Of a stretch of 64,000 nucleotides of DNA, positions 54,928 through 63,637 are shown in pieces. Numbering within the stretch: position 1 is the stretch's first letter; each line of letters opens with the position of its first letter. A model generated the notes under the pieces. That model ran no database searches and was not told the origin of the DNA. It saw nothing but the letters and a program-made list of their open reading frames with translations. This stretch comes from Novosphingobium acidiphilum DSM 19966 (lineage in GTDB: Bacteria; Pseudomonadota; Alphaproteobacteria; Sphingomonadales; Sphingomonadaceae), in NCBI RefSeq assembly GCF_000429005.1, contig NZ_AUBA01000003.1, forward strand, positions 220,958-284,957, given 5' to 3'. Both the position numbers and the translations under genes were made by a program.

Positions 54928-56184
54928 TCACACCGCCAGAAACAGCCCCGCCAGCGCTGCGCTCATCAGATTGCTCAGCGCGCCGGCGATCAGCGCGCGC
55001 AGGCCCAGACGCGCGATCACCGGGCGCTGGTTGGGGGCCAGCCCGCCGGCCACCGCCATCTGGATCGCAATCGAGCTGAAATTGGCAAAGCCGCACAGCG
55101 CAAATGTCACGATCGCCACGGTCTGCGCGCTCAGGCCCCTGGTTGTCCCAAGATCGATGAAGGCGACGAATTCGTTGAGCACGATCTTGGTGCCGAACAT
55201 GCCGCCGGCGATATGCGCTTCACGCCAGTCGGGCGCGCCAAGCAGGCGGAACACCGGCGCAAACACGCTGCCGATCACATCCTGCATGGCAAGGCCGGGG
55301 TAACCGATCAGTCCGCCGGCCCAGCCGAACAGGCCGTTGGCCAACGCCACCAATGCGACAAACGCCAGCACCATGGCGCCCACCGCCACCGCCAGCCGCA
55401 CCCCGGTCTGCGCGCCCTGCGCGGCCGCCATGATCAGGTTGGCGGGGCGTTCTTCGCCCTGGTCGGCGATCGCGGGTTCATGCGGATCGTTGAGCGGTGC
55501 GTCGCTGGCCATTTCGGGCGGGGCCGGTGGCGTGTCGGGATAGATCAGCTTGGCCATCAGCACCCCGCCCGGTGCCGACATGAACGCAGCGGTGACCAGA
55601 TAATCGATACGGATGCCCATCGCCGCATAGGCCGCCAGGATCGTGCCGGCGACGCCCGCCATGCCCACCGTCATCACCGTGAACATCTGCGGCGGCGACA
55701 GCGCGGCCAGATAAGGCCGGATCACCAACGGCGATTCGCTTTGGCCGACAAAGATGTTGGCCGCCGCGCACAGTGCCTCGACCCGGCTGATCCCGGTGAC
55801 GGTTTCCAGCGCGCCGCCGATCCAGCGGATCACCAGCTGCATCACGCCCAGATAATAGAGGATCGAAATCAGTGCGGCAAAGAACACGATCGTCGGCAGC
55901 GCCGAAATGACAAAGCTGTGCCCGCCGATTTCGGGTGCAGCAAGCGGCCCGAACAGGAACGTGACCCCGGCGCGGGCATAGCCCAGCAGGTTTTCCACCC
56001 CGTGTGCGGCGCCCTCAAGCGCATATTTACCGGGGGGAAATCGCAGCACCAGCGCCGCAAACCCGGCCTGCAGCGCAAACGCGGGCACCACGATGCGCAG
56101 CGATATCGCGCGCCGGTTGTTCGACAGCGCCACCGCAATGGCAAGGATCAGCGCCATACCGGCAAGACTGGACAGGATATGCAT
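54928..56184 (-). CDS. Concentrative nucleoside transporter NupC (CNT family)
   Basis: A 418-residue CNT transporter with about 10 helices. Substrate-site motifs are ANIFVGQSESPLVI and a late VLNEFVAFI. It takes up nucleosides using a cation gradient. Start at ATG 56184 removes a long extension into the divergent yhhQ gene. The 88-base divergent gap holds no obvious operator. Confidence 0.87.
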   Translation of the reverse strand: MHILSSLAGMALILAIAVALSNNRRAISLRIVVPAFALQAGFAALVLRFPPGKYALEGAAHGVENLLGYARAGVTFLFGPLAAPEIGGHSFVISALPTIVFFAALISILYYLGVMQLVIRWIGGALETVTGISRVEALCAAANIFVGQSESPLVIRPYLAALSPPQMFTVMTVGMAGVAGTILAAYAAMGIRIDYLVTAAFMSAPGGVLMAKLIYPDTPPAPPEMASDAPLNDPHEPAIADQGEERPANLIMAAAQGAQTGVRLAVAVGAMVLAFVALVALANGLFGWAGGLIGYPGLAMQDVIGSVFAPVFRLLGAPDWREAHIAGGMFGTKIVLNEFVAFIDLGTTRGLSAQTVAIVTFALCGFANFSSIAIQMAVAGGLAPNQRPVIARLGLRALIAGALSNLMSAALAGLFLAV

Positions 56185-56272
56185 GGTTCGCGCGGATGCT
56201 CCAACGGGATCGATTGCGCCCATGCGCGTAAAGCCAATTTGGCACGCGGTCAAAATCCGCTATCGGCCTTTT

Positions 56273-56956
56273 ATGCAAAAGCAAACTTCGGTCGTGTCGG
56301 TCCCTTCGTCGCTGTTCCTGTATACACTGGTCTATGGCGGCATGTGCGTGCTGGCCGGCGTGCTGGGGGCAAAGCTGGCCAATGTCGGCACTTGGCCGCT
56401 GATCGGGCAGATGACCGTGGAAAGCGGGATTTTCGCGTTTCTGCTGCTGATCGTGCTGTCGAGCGCGGTCAGCGAATTGTACGGCGTGCAGACCGCGCAG
56501 CGCATGGTGCGGTTCGGCTTTGTGCCATTGATCCTGTCGATGGTGCTGATCCGCCTTGTCATCGACGTCGTGCCCCCGGCGCCGATCTGGGCCAATCAGA
56601 GCCAGTTTGCCCTGATCCTGGGGCAGGGCGCACGGATGCAGTTTGCTGGCCTGTGTTCGTATGGCCTGTCGCAGACGTTGAACGTCACGGTGTTCGCGCG
56701 CCTGGCGGGGCATGGCATGGGCCGGGTGCTGGTGGTGCGTGCGTGGCTGGCCAGCATGCTGAGCCAGATTGTCGATACGGTGATCTTTATCACGCTGTCG
56801 TTCTGGGGCGTGGCCGGCGCCGATGGCCACGCCTTGCCGCTGGGCGTGATGATGGGCAGCCAGATCATCGCCAAGCTGGTCCTGTCGACCGTGATGGTGC
56901 CGGTGCTGGTGTGGCTGGCGGTGCAATTCGGGCGCCGGCTTGACCGGGGGGCTTAA
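56273..56956 (+). CDS. YhhQ-like queuosine precursor transporter (VUT family)
   Basis: A 227-residue protein with six or seven helices of the VUT/QPTR family. Family traits are the SSAVSELYG segment and NVTVFARLAG near residue 150 plus SQIVDTVIFITLSF. Members import queuosine precursors such as queuine. I see no preQ1 riboswitch in the short upstream region. Start at ATG 56273. Confidence 0.82.
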   Translation: MQKQTSVVSVPSSLFLYTLVYGGMCVLAGVLGAKLANVGTWPLIGQMTVESGIFAFLLLIVLSSAVSELYGVQTAQRMVRFGFVPLILSMVLIRLVIDVVPPAPIWANQSQFALILGQGARMQFAGLCSYGLSQTLNVTVFARLAGHGMGRVLVVRAWLASMLSQIVDTVIFITLSFWGVAGADGHALPLGVMMGSQIIAKLVLSTVMVPVLVWLAVQFGRRLDRGA

Positions 56957-57027
56957 GCGAAACCCGCGGCCTGCCGCAGCAAATTCATTTCTCTTTCACG
57001 CCCGAAAGGGTATTGGCGCGGTCCATC

Positions 57028-57942
57028 ATGGCAACCAATATCGACACCCACGACGTCTATCGCCAGGCGATGCTCGACAAGGCCGAAACGCTGATCGAGG
57101 CACTGCCTTATCTGCAGCGTTACGCCGGCAAGACATTCGTGGTGAAATATGGCGGGCACGCCATGGGCGACCCGGCGGCACAGCAGGATTTTGCGCAGGA
57201 TGTCGTGCTGATGAAGGCGATCGGCATCAATCCGGTGGTGGTGCACGGCGGCGGCCCGCAGATCGGCGCCATGCTGAAAAAGCTGGGCATCGAATCGCGC
57301 TTTGTCGATGGCTTGCGTGTGACCGATGCGGAAACCGCCGAAATTGCCGAAATGGTGCTGTCGGGCCGGATCAACAAGGAACTGGTGAGCTGGATTGCCG
57401 CCGCCGGGGGCAAGGCGCTGGGCATTTCGGGCAAGGATGCCGGGCTGATCACCGCCACCAAAGTCGAAAAGGTGATCATCGATCCCGAAAGCGGTGACCA
57501 GTTGTCGGTCGATCTGGGCTTTGTCGGCGAACCTTCGGCGATTGACCTGACGATCATCCACACCGTTTGCGCCGCGGGCATGATCCCGGTGATTGCGCCG
57601 ATCGGCGTCGGCGAAGATGGCTGCACCTACAACATCAACGCCGACACGATGGCGGGCGCGATTGCCGCCAAACTGGGCGCGGCCCGGTTGTTCCTGCTGA
57701 CCGATGTGCCGGGCGTGCTCGACAAGAACAAGTCGCTGCTGACCGACCTGACGCCGGCCGATATTGGCAGGCTGGCAGAAGACGGCACGATCAGCGGCGG
57801 GATGATTCCCAAGCTTGAGACGTGTGTCCATGCGGTTGAGGCCGGGTGCGAAGCGGCGGTTGTGCTCGACGGGCGGGTGCCGCATGCCATGCTGCTCGAA
57901 GTGTTTACCACACGTGGGGCGGGAACGCTGATCCGGCTTTGA
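57028..57942 (+). CDS. argB: Acetylglutamate kinase
   Basis: A 304-residue N-acetylglutamate kinase, second step of arginine synthesis. The motifs VVKYGGHAMG, VVVHGGGPQIG and DKNKSLLTDLTP are intact, and the regulatory-type N-terminal helix (NIDTHDVYRQAMLDKAETLIEALPYL) suggests arginine feedback control. Start at ATG 57028. Confidence 0.96.
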   Translation: MATNIDTHDVYRQAMLDKAETLIEALPYLQRYAGKTFVVKYGGHAMGDPAAQQDFAQDVVLMKAIGINPVVVHGGGPQIGAMLKKLGIESRFVDGLRVTDAETAEIAEMVLSGRINKELVSWIAAAGGKALGISGKDAGLITATKVEKVIIDPESGDQLSVDLGFVGEPSAIDLTIIHTVCAAGMIPVIAPIGVGEDGCTYNINADTMAGAIAAKLGAARLFLLTDVPGVLDKNKSLLTDLTPADIGRLAEDGTISGGMIPKLETCVHAVEAGCEAAVVLDGRVPHAMLLEVFTTRGAGTLIRL

Positions 57943-57976
57943 TGATTCCACGTCTGATTTGAAGGGGACGCCGACC

Positions 57977-58270
57977 GTGCTGATCTACACTCTGCTTGGA
58001 ATGGTCCAGATTGTGTTCAACGCGATCTGGTGGATCGTGATGGCCCAGTTTGTGATGGGGCTGCTGATCGCGTTCAATGTGGTCGACACGCGCAACGATG
58101 CCGTGTTGCGGTTCTATCGCGGGCTGAGTTCGCTGCTGGAGCCGGTGCTCGGGCCGATCCGGCGCTCTTTGCCGCGTGCCGATGGGGTCGATTTCTCGCC
58201 GCTGGTGCTGCTGCTCGGCATGCAGCTTGTGATGTATTTGTTGTCTGTGCTGGCCCACCAGGGATATTGA
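57977..58270 (+). CDS. YggT family membrane protein
   Basis: A 97-residue protein with two hydrophobic segments flanking PVLGPIRRSLPRADGVDFSPLVLLL, the YggT repeat. Start is GTG 57977 with GAAGGGGA just upstream; a TTG at 57959 is less likely. The family is often found by argB/folD or proC; function is uncertain. Confidence 0.87.
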   Translation: MLIYTLLGMVQIVFNAIWWIVMAQFVMGLLIAFNVVDTRNDAVLRFYRGLSSLLEPVLGPIRRSLPRADGVDFSPLVLLLGMQLVMYLLSVLAHQGY

Positions 58271-58274
58271 TCGC

Positions 58275-59168
58275 ATGAGCGCTGAACGGATTGATGGAAA
58301 AGCTTATGCGCTGGGTCTGCGCGGTCGGATTGCCACATTGGCGGCCGACTTTACCGCGCGCACCGGGCGCAAGGCGGGGCTGGCCGTGGTGCTGGTGGGC
58401 GAAGATGCCGCCAGCCAGGTGTATGTGCGCAGCAAGGGCAAGGCGACGGTTGAGGCCGGGATGGCCAGCTTTGAGCACCGCCTACCGGCTGATGCCGGTG
58501 AAGCCGAACTGCTGGCGCTGATCGGGGCGCTCAACGCCGATCCGGCGGTGGATGGTATCCTGGTGCAATTGCCGCTGCCGGCGCATCTCGACGAACAGAC
58601 GGTGATTTCGACGATCAGTCCCGACAAGGATGTCGATGGCTTTCATGTCACCAACGCCGGGCGGCTGGCGGTGGGGCAGCCGGGGTTTGTGCCCTGCACG
58701 CCGCTTGGCTGCGTGATGCTGCTCAAAGACCGGCTGGGCAGCCTGTCGGGCATGGATGCGGTGGTGATCGGGCGGTCGAACATTGTTGGCAAACCGATGG
58801 CGCAATTGCTGCTGGCCGAAAGCTGTACGGTGACGATCGCGCACAGCCGCACGCGCGATCTGGCCGATGTGGTGCGCCGCGCCGATATCGTGGTGGCCGC
58901 TGTGGGCCGGCCGGAAATGGTCAAGGGCGACTGGATCAAGCCGGGCGCAACCGTGATCGACGTGGGCATCAACCGTGTCGACGCGGCAGAGCCGGGCAAG
59001 ACACGGCTAGTGGGCGATGTCGATTTTGGCGAAGCCTGCGCCGTGGCCGGCGCGATCACCCCGGTGCCGGGTGGGGTCGGGCCGATGACCATCGCGGTGC
59101 TGCTGCGCAATGCGCTGGTCGCCGCATTCCGCAACGCCGGGATGGCGCTGCCGGCAGAGGCGATCTGA
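58275..59168 (+). CDS. folD: Bifunctional methylenetetrahydrofolate dehydrogenase/cyclohydrolase FolD
   Basis: A 297-residue FolD, interconverting methylene-THF and formyl-THF. Motifs are VYVRSKGKA with the catalytic lysine, VDGILVQLPLPAHL and PCTPLGC, and VIGRSNIVGKP at the NADP site. ATG 58275 follows yggT by 4 bases. Formate assimilation via formyl-THF would connect to this pathway, but no formyl-THF ligase is in the window. Confidence 0.96.
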   Translation: MSAERIDGKAYALGLRGRIATLAADFTARTGRKAGLAVVLVGEDAASQVYVRSKGKATVEAGMASFEHRLPADAGEAELLALIGALNADPAVDGILVQLPLPAHLDEQTVISTISPDKDVDGFHVTNAGRLAVGQPGFVPCTPLGCVMLLKDRLGSLSGMDAVVIGRSNIVGKPMAQLLLAESCTVTIAHSRTRDLADVVRRADIVVAAVGRPEMVKGDWIKPGATVIDVGINRVDAAEPGKTRLVGDVDFGEACAVAGAITPVPGGVGPMTIAVLLRNALVAAFRNAGMALPAEAI

Positions 59169-59188
59169 TCCGCGCGCGCCACGCCCTG

Positions 59189-59881
59189 ATGGCACTGGCG
59201 CTGTGCCTGGCGCCGGCGTCCGGGCATGCGCAATCGTCAAAGCGGGGCCTGACCCCGCTTGGCAATCCCAGCGCGCTGGTCGAAGCGGAAAGCGCGCTGG
59301 CACATCTGGCGCGCGACAAGGGTGCCAATACTGCGCTGGCAAACACCGGCGAAGAGACGGCAGAGATGATTGCGCCTGCGCGCAGCGCGGTGCGCGTGTG
59401 GCTCAAGGCGCATGATGCAACGCCGTGGTTTGCCGATCGGCGCACCGACACGGCCTGGGCCGCGTGCGACGGCACCGCCGGGGTCAGCGCCGGTACCTGG
59501 CGCGGCGGCTGGTTTGCCACGGTGTGGAAACGCCAGAAAAAGCTCGATTTCAAATGGGTCCTGACCGATGCCGGGCCCCTTGTCGCGGTGCCCCCTGCGC
59601 CCGACTGGATCACCGGAAAAGTGGCCGATTGCCCGCCGCGCCCGGCACCGGCGGATGGCCCGCGCCCGTCTGGCCCGCCCCTGCTGCGCGCTTTGCCTGC
59701 GGCCATGCCGGCCAACGACGCCCCGACCGGGTCCGACAGCCGCGACGGGCGTTCGGACGATGGCTCGCTGGTCTGGCGCAGCACTGTCCTGCCCGACCGA
59801 TCGCGCCGGTTGCAGGTTTGGATCTGGCTGGATGGTGCATTCCGCGCGGTGCTCGACCGCCCCACGCCCGCCGGTAACTAG
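59189..59881 (+). CDS. Exported hypothetical protein after folD
   Basis: A 230-residue protein with a short signal-like N-terminus (MALALCLAPASGHAQ). It has a central Trp-rich part (VSAGTWRGGWFATVWKRQKKLDFKWVLTD) and a Pro/Arg-rich stretch before a C-terminal VWIWLDGAFRAVL. No clear upstream start exists for a longer signal peptide. Family not recognised; located in a compact folD operon. Confidence 0.65.
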   Translation: MALALCLAPASGHAQSSKRGLTPLGNPSALVEAESALAHLARDKGANTALANTGEETAEMIAPARSAVRVWLKAHDATPWFADRRTDTAWAACDGTAGVSAGTWRGGWFATVWKRQKKLDFKWVLTDAGPLVAVPPAPDWITGKVADCPPRPAPADGPRPSGPPLLRALPAAMPANDAPTGSDSRDGRSDDGSLVWRSTVLPDRSRRLQVWIWLDGAFRAVLDRPTPAGN

Positions 59882-59906
59882 GGTCCGGATCCCAGGCTGA
59901 CCGGGT

Positions 59907-60521
59907 TTATTGCAGCGTTACGCGCCCATCGTCGCGGTCGCGCCGGCCAAAGAACTGCATCAGCTGGATCAGCAGTTCGCAGCGGGTGGCCAGCGTGCTG
60001 GCCTCGAGCAGCGCCTGTTTGGCGGCCAGATCGAACGGGGCGATCTGCGCGACGCCGTTGATCAGTGCGACATCATCCAGCTTGCCCACCGAATCCCAGT
60101 CGACGGCATAGCCCTGCGCCTGTGCAAATGTGCGCGCCTCGCGCTCGAACCCGGCGCGTTCGATCGCGCTGAGCGCCGCATCCAGAGGTTCATGGATCAG
60201 TTCGGCCTCGACCTGGCGGAACGGGGTGGTCACGTCGAGTTCGCGCAGCACGCGAAACCGCGCCACGCCCTGCAGCACGATGTTGTAGCGCCCGTCGTCC
60301 AGCGCCTCGACATCCGCGATCTTGCCCACGCAGCCGACGCGGAACAGCGGCGCACCATTTTCGGGCGATTGCGGCTGGATCATAGCGATCCGCTGATCGC
60401 GGGCCAGCGCATCGGACACCATCGCGCGATACCTTGGTTCGAAAATGCGCAACGGCAATTGCAGGCCCGGGAACAGCAGGGCACCGGCCAGGGGAAAGAT
60501 CGACAGCCGCTCGGGGGTCAT
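59907..60521 (-). CDS. Lon substrate-binding (LON N-terminal) domain protein
   Basis: A 204-residue protein made only of the Lon N-terminal domain: LSIFPLAGALLFPGLQLPLRIFEPRYRAMVSDAL, then IVLQGVARFRVLREL. No ATPase or protease part exists. It follows ybbN with a 7-base gap, a common alphaproteobacterial pair. Role in proteolysis is inferred only. Confidence 0.87.
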   Translation of the reverse strand: MTPERLSIFPLAGALLFPGLQLPLRIFEPRYRAMVSDALARDQRIAMIQPQSPENGAPLFRVGCVGKIADVEALDDGRYNIVLQGVARFRVLRELDVTTPFRQVEAELIHEPLDAALSAIERAGFEREARTFAQAQGYAVDWDSVGKLDDVALINGVAQIAPFDLAAKQALLEASTLATRCELLIQLMQFFGRRDRDDGRVTLQ

Positions 60522-60528
60522 CGCGCGA

Positions 60529-61437
60529 TCATCCGAACAGCACGGTTGACAGTTTGCGACGTGTTGCGGCCACCCACGGGTCTTCCAGCCCGATGGCTTC
60601 GAAAATCTGCAGCAGTCGCGTGCGCGCCGCGCCGTCGTTCCATGCGCGGTCTTTGGCGATCAGCGCCAGCAGGACCTTGGCAGCCTCGTCACGGTCACCG
60701 CTGGCATACAGGCCATTGGCCAGCGCCAGGTGCGCGTCGTTGTCGTCCGGGCTGGCTGCAACCGCCGCACGCAGACCATCCAGTTCGCTCGGCTCGGGCG
60801 CATCTTCGGCCAGGGCCAGCGCGGCGCGCACTTGCGCAAACGCAGGATCTTCGGCCAGCTTGGGATCAAGTTCGGCCAGCGCGGCAGCGGCTTCGTCCTT
60901 GTGCCCCGCGGCCAGCAGCGCACGGATCAGCCCGGCGTGGGCCAGCGCGCTGTCGGGCGCGATCTCGATGATCTGGGCAAACACCGCGATCGCCTGCTCG
61001 TAATCGCCTTCGGCCAGCACTTCGTCGCCCAGGGCCAGCATCGGCGCCAGATCGGGGGCCTGCTCGTCACCGGCCTGCACCGGCACTTGCGCCAGGATCT
61101 GGTCAAGCACCTGCTTAAGCTGCGATTCGCTGCGCGCATTGGTCAGGTCGGCCACCGGCTGGCCCTGAAACATGGCATAGACCGTGGGGATCGACCGGAT
61201 CTGGAACTGTGCGGCGATGAACTGGTCTTCATCGACATTGACCTTGGCCAGCACCACGCCCTTGTCGGCATATTCGGCGGCGATTTTTTCCAGCATCGGC
61301 GTCAACGCCTTGCACGGGCCGCACCATTCTGCCCAGAAATCCAGGATCACCAGCTTGGTCATCGATGGTTCGACCACCGTCTTGCGGAACCGGTCGACCG
61401 CTTTCTGTTCGTCGAGATTGAGGCCAAGGCTTGCCAC
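60529..61437 (-). CDS. YbbN/thioredoxin-like co-chaperone with TPR tail
   Basis: A 302-residue protein: a thioredoxin domain with an intact C39-G-P-C42 active site (residues 1-115), then TPR-like helices (about 130-300) as in YbbN/CnoX. In CnoX-type proteins the tail binds clients and hands them to GroEL. Start GTG 61437 has a GGAG upstream; an ATG further upstream in an odd-composition extension was rejected. The CxxC is complete, unlike the E. coli form, which lacks the active-site pair. Confidence 0.87.
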   Translation of the reverse strand: MASLGLNLDEQKAVDRFRKTVVEPSMTKLVILDFWAEWCGPCKALTPMLEKIAAEYADKGVVLAKVNVDEDQFIAAQFQIRSIPTVYAMFQGQPVADLTNARSESQLKQVLDQILAQVPVQAGDEQAPDLAPMLALGDEVLAEGDYEQAIAVFAQIIEIAPDSALAHAGLIRALLAAGHKDEAAAALAELDPKLAEDPAFAQVRAALALAEDAPEPSELDGLRAAVAASPDDNDAHLALANGLYASGDRDEAAKVLLALIAKDRAWNDGAARTRLLQIFEAIGLEDPWVAATRRKLSTVLFG

Positions 61438-61687
61438 GCGTGGAATCTCCGCAAGGATGGTCGGAACTGATTGTTGCACACCATGTGGGAAGCGATGCGC
61501 ATTCGACAAGGGCAATCGCCATGCATCGCCCGCAAAGCCACGTGCAAAACCGCACGCGCAGGCGATTGTGGAAAGAAAGTGCATTTGGGGGGTTGCGCGC
61601 CCGCAACATCGCCGTTATTTGCCCGCCTCACCCCAGCCGAACGGCGCTTTTCCAAGGGATAGCGGGACAGTTCGGCGCAACGCACGA
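61438..61687. other. Intergenic region between ybbN and tRNA-Gly
   Basis: 250 bases with no gene that I accept. It holds the ybbN leader and the tRNA-Gly promoter; I see no strong promoter match. Confidence 0.4.
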
Positions 61688-61762
61688 GCGGGCGTAGCTC
61701 AGGGGTAGAGCACAACCTTGCCAAGGTTGGGGTCGAGGGTTCGAATCCCTTCGCCCGCTCCA
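61688..61762 (+). tRNA. tRNA-Gly (anticodon GCC), integration site
   Basis: Acceptor GCGGGCG (61688-61694) pairs CGCCCGC (61752-61758); discriminator T and CCA at 61760-61762. Anticodon stem CAACC/GGTTG encloses loop TTGCCAA with GCC at 61720-61722; the T arm GGGTTCGAATCCC is standard. The integrase gene begins 295 bases past the tRNA end, the classical position for a tRNA-targeting element, so the 3' end here is likely attL. Confidence 0.97.
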
Positions 61763-61825
61763 GTTTTACCATGAAAATCAGTGATTTAGAAAAACACTTC
61801 CCAGCGGGAGGTGCCAATTTTGCCG

Positions 61826-61846
61826 TGTTCGGATCGTGTTCGGATT
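61826..61846 (+). repeat. Integrase-region direct repeat, copy 1
   Basis: First copy of the 21-base repeat, holding TGTTCGGA at 61826-61833 and 61837-61844; a further single unit follows at 61857-61864. Confidence 0.85.
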
Positions 61847-62005
61847 TTCGGGAAAATGTTCGGATTTCATCGGGTCAGTAACCGCCTGATTCCCCAACTA
61901 CCCTTTAGGTCCGGCAACGAACGACATTTCATCACTGTCGGGCACGGTTTGCCAATTTCGGAGAATTTTGCCCGACACCGTTCCCCCGACGTCAAAAAAA
62001 TCGCA

Positions 62006-62026
62006 TGTTCGGATCGTGTTCGGATT
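62006..62026 (+). repeat. Integrase-region direct repeat, copy 2
   Basis: Second, identical copy, holding TGTTCGGA at 62006-62013 and 62017-62024; it ends about 30 bases before the integrase start. Confidence 0.85.
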
Positions 62027-62056
62027 CGAATGGTTGATTGAGTTTCGGGGGATTGG

Positions 62057-63313
62057 GTGCCGAAAGGTTCCACAGACAGCGCCAAAGGGACGATCACGGC
62101 GTCTAAGACGTTCCGTGAGGGAGCAATCTACCTTTACCAGCGCGCGGATTTCAAAAAGCCAACATGGCTTTGCCGCATCAAGGTTCCCAACACCAAGGGC
62201 TATGTCAACCGCAGCACGGGCACTGGCGATGAGCATCAGGCCTTTAAGTTCGCCGATGATCTCTACAACCAGCTTCTGGTCAAGTCGCTCACTGGCGAAA
62301 CGGTGGTCGGCAAGCGCATTGGGCCAGCCATCGATGCCTACGTTCGCCGGATCGACCCTGACAAAGAACGCCTGTCGATCCGCTATAAGATTCTGCTGAT
62401 GAACAGGATCAAGCCCCATTGGGCCACGAAGATGTTCGAGGACCTGTCGCCGGCGATGATCTCCAAGCTGGTCGACAAGCTAATAGAGAACGCCCGTGAA
62501 GGCAGGCTGTCGCCAAACACGATCAAGCGGATTTATTCCGACCTGAAGCACTTCTTCCAGTGGTGCCTCGATGAGGGGTATCTGGATCGGATGCCACGGT
62601 TCCCGCGAACCAACGGCGAGGCTGCAAGGCGACCGCATTTTGACCCAAGGGACTGGAGCAGGCTGACCCGCAACCTCCAGGAATTCGTCAAGATTGAGAA
62701 CAAGGCGGTCAAACGGGACCGCATGATGCTGCGGGACTATGTCCTCATCCTGGCGAACACGGGCATCCGTGTTGGTGAAGCTCGCACTTTGAAATGGCGA
62801 GACATCCGAGAAGTGGCGGTGAGCGATGACGTTCCCGCCAACATCGTCCTCACCGTGTCGGGCAAGACCGGCAAGCGTGAGGTCGTCTCAGCCTCAACGG
62901 ACATCAAAAAGTACCTGAAGCGGATTTACGACCTACGCATCGAAGAGCTGACGACAGAGGAAAATCCGAAGCCTAAGCTGGACCCTGAAAGCTTGGTGTT
63001 CTGCCACAAGGACGGCAGCGAGATCGGGTCGTTCAAGAAGTCGTTCGCTGCCCTGCTGAAGTCCGCCAAGGTGGAGCGGGACACGCACGGGCAGGTTCGC
63101 ACGTTGTACTCCCTGCGGCACACCTATGCGACCTTCCGCCTGCAAAACGGCGTCCACCAGTTCACCCTAGCCAAAAACATGGGAACGTCCGTGGCCATGC
63201 TGGAGCAGTACTACGGGCACACGTCCAACATTGCCTCTGCGGATGAACTGACCAAGCGCGTCAGGAAGACCAAGGCAGGGACGAAATCGACGCTCAGCTG
63301 GCTGGAGGATTAG
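62057..63313 (+). CDS. Tyrosine-type site-specific integrase
   Basis: A 418-residue recombinase: an SAM-like core-binding domain (about 85-195) and a catalytic domain with R238 (NTGIRVGEAR), a YSLRHTYATF block with R354-H355, and nucleophile Y386 in LEQYYGH. The box usually reading LGH is MGT here, a variant seen in phage- and island-type integrases. Codon use and GC are lower than the chromosomal genes. Start GTG 62057 has CGGGGGA upstream. It should insert the element into tRNA-Gly. Confidence 0.92.
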   Translation: MPKGSTDSAKGTITASKTFREGAIYLYQRADFKKPTWLCRIKVPNTKGYVNRSTGTGDEHQAFKFADDLYNQLLVKSLTGETVVGKRIGPAIDAYVRRIDPDKERLSIRYKILLMNRIKPHWATKMFEDLSPAMISKLVDKLIENAREGRLSPNTIKRIYSDLKHFFQWCLDEGYLDRMPRFPRTNGEAARRPHFDPRDWSRLTRNLQEFVKIENKAVKRDRMMLRDYVLILANTGIRVGEARTLKWRDIREVAVSDDVPANIVLTVSGKTGKREVVSASTDIKKYLKRIYDLRIEELTTEENPKPKLDPESLVFCHKDGSEIGSFKKSFAALLKSAKVERDTHGQVRTLYSLRHTYATFRLQNGVHQFTLAKNMGTSVAMLEQYYGHTSNIASADELTKRVRKTKAGTKSTLSWLED

Positions 63314-63374
63314 CGCGTGGACCTTTTAACGAACTGACCGGACCCGTCGGCATCAACCGAAAGGAGATGCCGAC

Positions 63375-63482
63375 ATGGAATTGAAGTTTGTTGCCGCAGC
63401 CAAACCCAAGCAGGTCGATGCCGCCGTCCACCGCCGCCAGAAGCTGATTGGGCGGATCGATGCCGCGCGACAATCAGGATGA
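63375..63482 (+). pseudogene. Small cargo gene (DUF6641-like) cut by the IS21 element
   Basis: A strong ribosome binding site (AAGGAGATG) precedes ATG 63375. The first 29 codons read MELKFVAAAKPKQVDAAVHR and then RQKLIGRID, resembling the start of a small DUF6641-type protein common on sphingomonad islands. The next bases are the IS21 left end, and the fused frame stops at 63480-63482 after 35 residues. The intact gene would have continued beyond the insertion. Family naming is from memory and tentative. Confidence 0.5.
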
Positions 63483-63511
63483 GAACGCAGCGACAATCAA
63501 GGTGAGAATCG

Positions 63512-63562
63512 CCGCTTGCTGGCACGGCGGAGGGCGTAGCCCGTAGCCGTGCCAGCAAGCGG
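63512..63562. repeat. Long inverted repeat between IS21 end and istA
   Basis: A 17-bp perfect stem (63512-63528 with 63546-63562) and a 17-base loop that has its own GGGC/GCCC-like core. The arms are CCGCTTGCTGGCACGGC and its complement. It lies 76 bases before the istA start, in the leader. Confidence 0.85.
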
Positions 63563-63637
63563 TGAGGCCTCTATTTCATAGGGGTTCTGAGGGTCGTGGT
63601 CGGCCCGGTATGACGCGCATCGCTTCGTTTGGAAGGG

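Larger units (their letters stand above)
61763..62056 (+). promoter_or_regulatory. Integrative-element left end with TGTTCGGA repeat array
   Basis: This stretch between tRNA-Gly and the integrase has no gene. It holds two identical 21-base copies (61826-61846 and 62006-62026, 180 bases apart), each with two TGTTCGGA units 11 bases apart, plus a lone unit at 61857-61864. The phased repeats next to an integrase resemble arm-type binding sites or an iteron-like control region. AT content is higher than in the backbone. Confidence 0.65.

Noticed and set aside
56185..56272. Possible preQ1 riboswitch before yhhQ
   Set aside because: The short gap has no recognisable aptamer pattern.
54847..56943. 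698-codon plus-strand open frame
   Set aside because: It is antisense to nupC and runs into the yhhQ gene in a different frame.
61359..61817. Minus-strand ORF with LERAKGFEPSTPTLARLCSTPELR
   Set aside because: This is the well-known false protein made by reading a tRNA gene backwards; it spans the tRNA-Gly.
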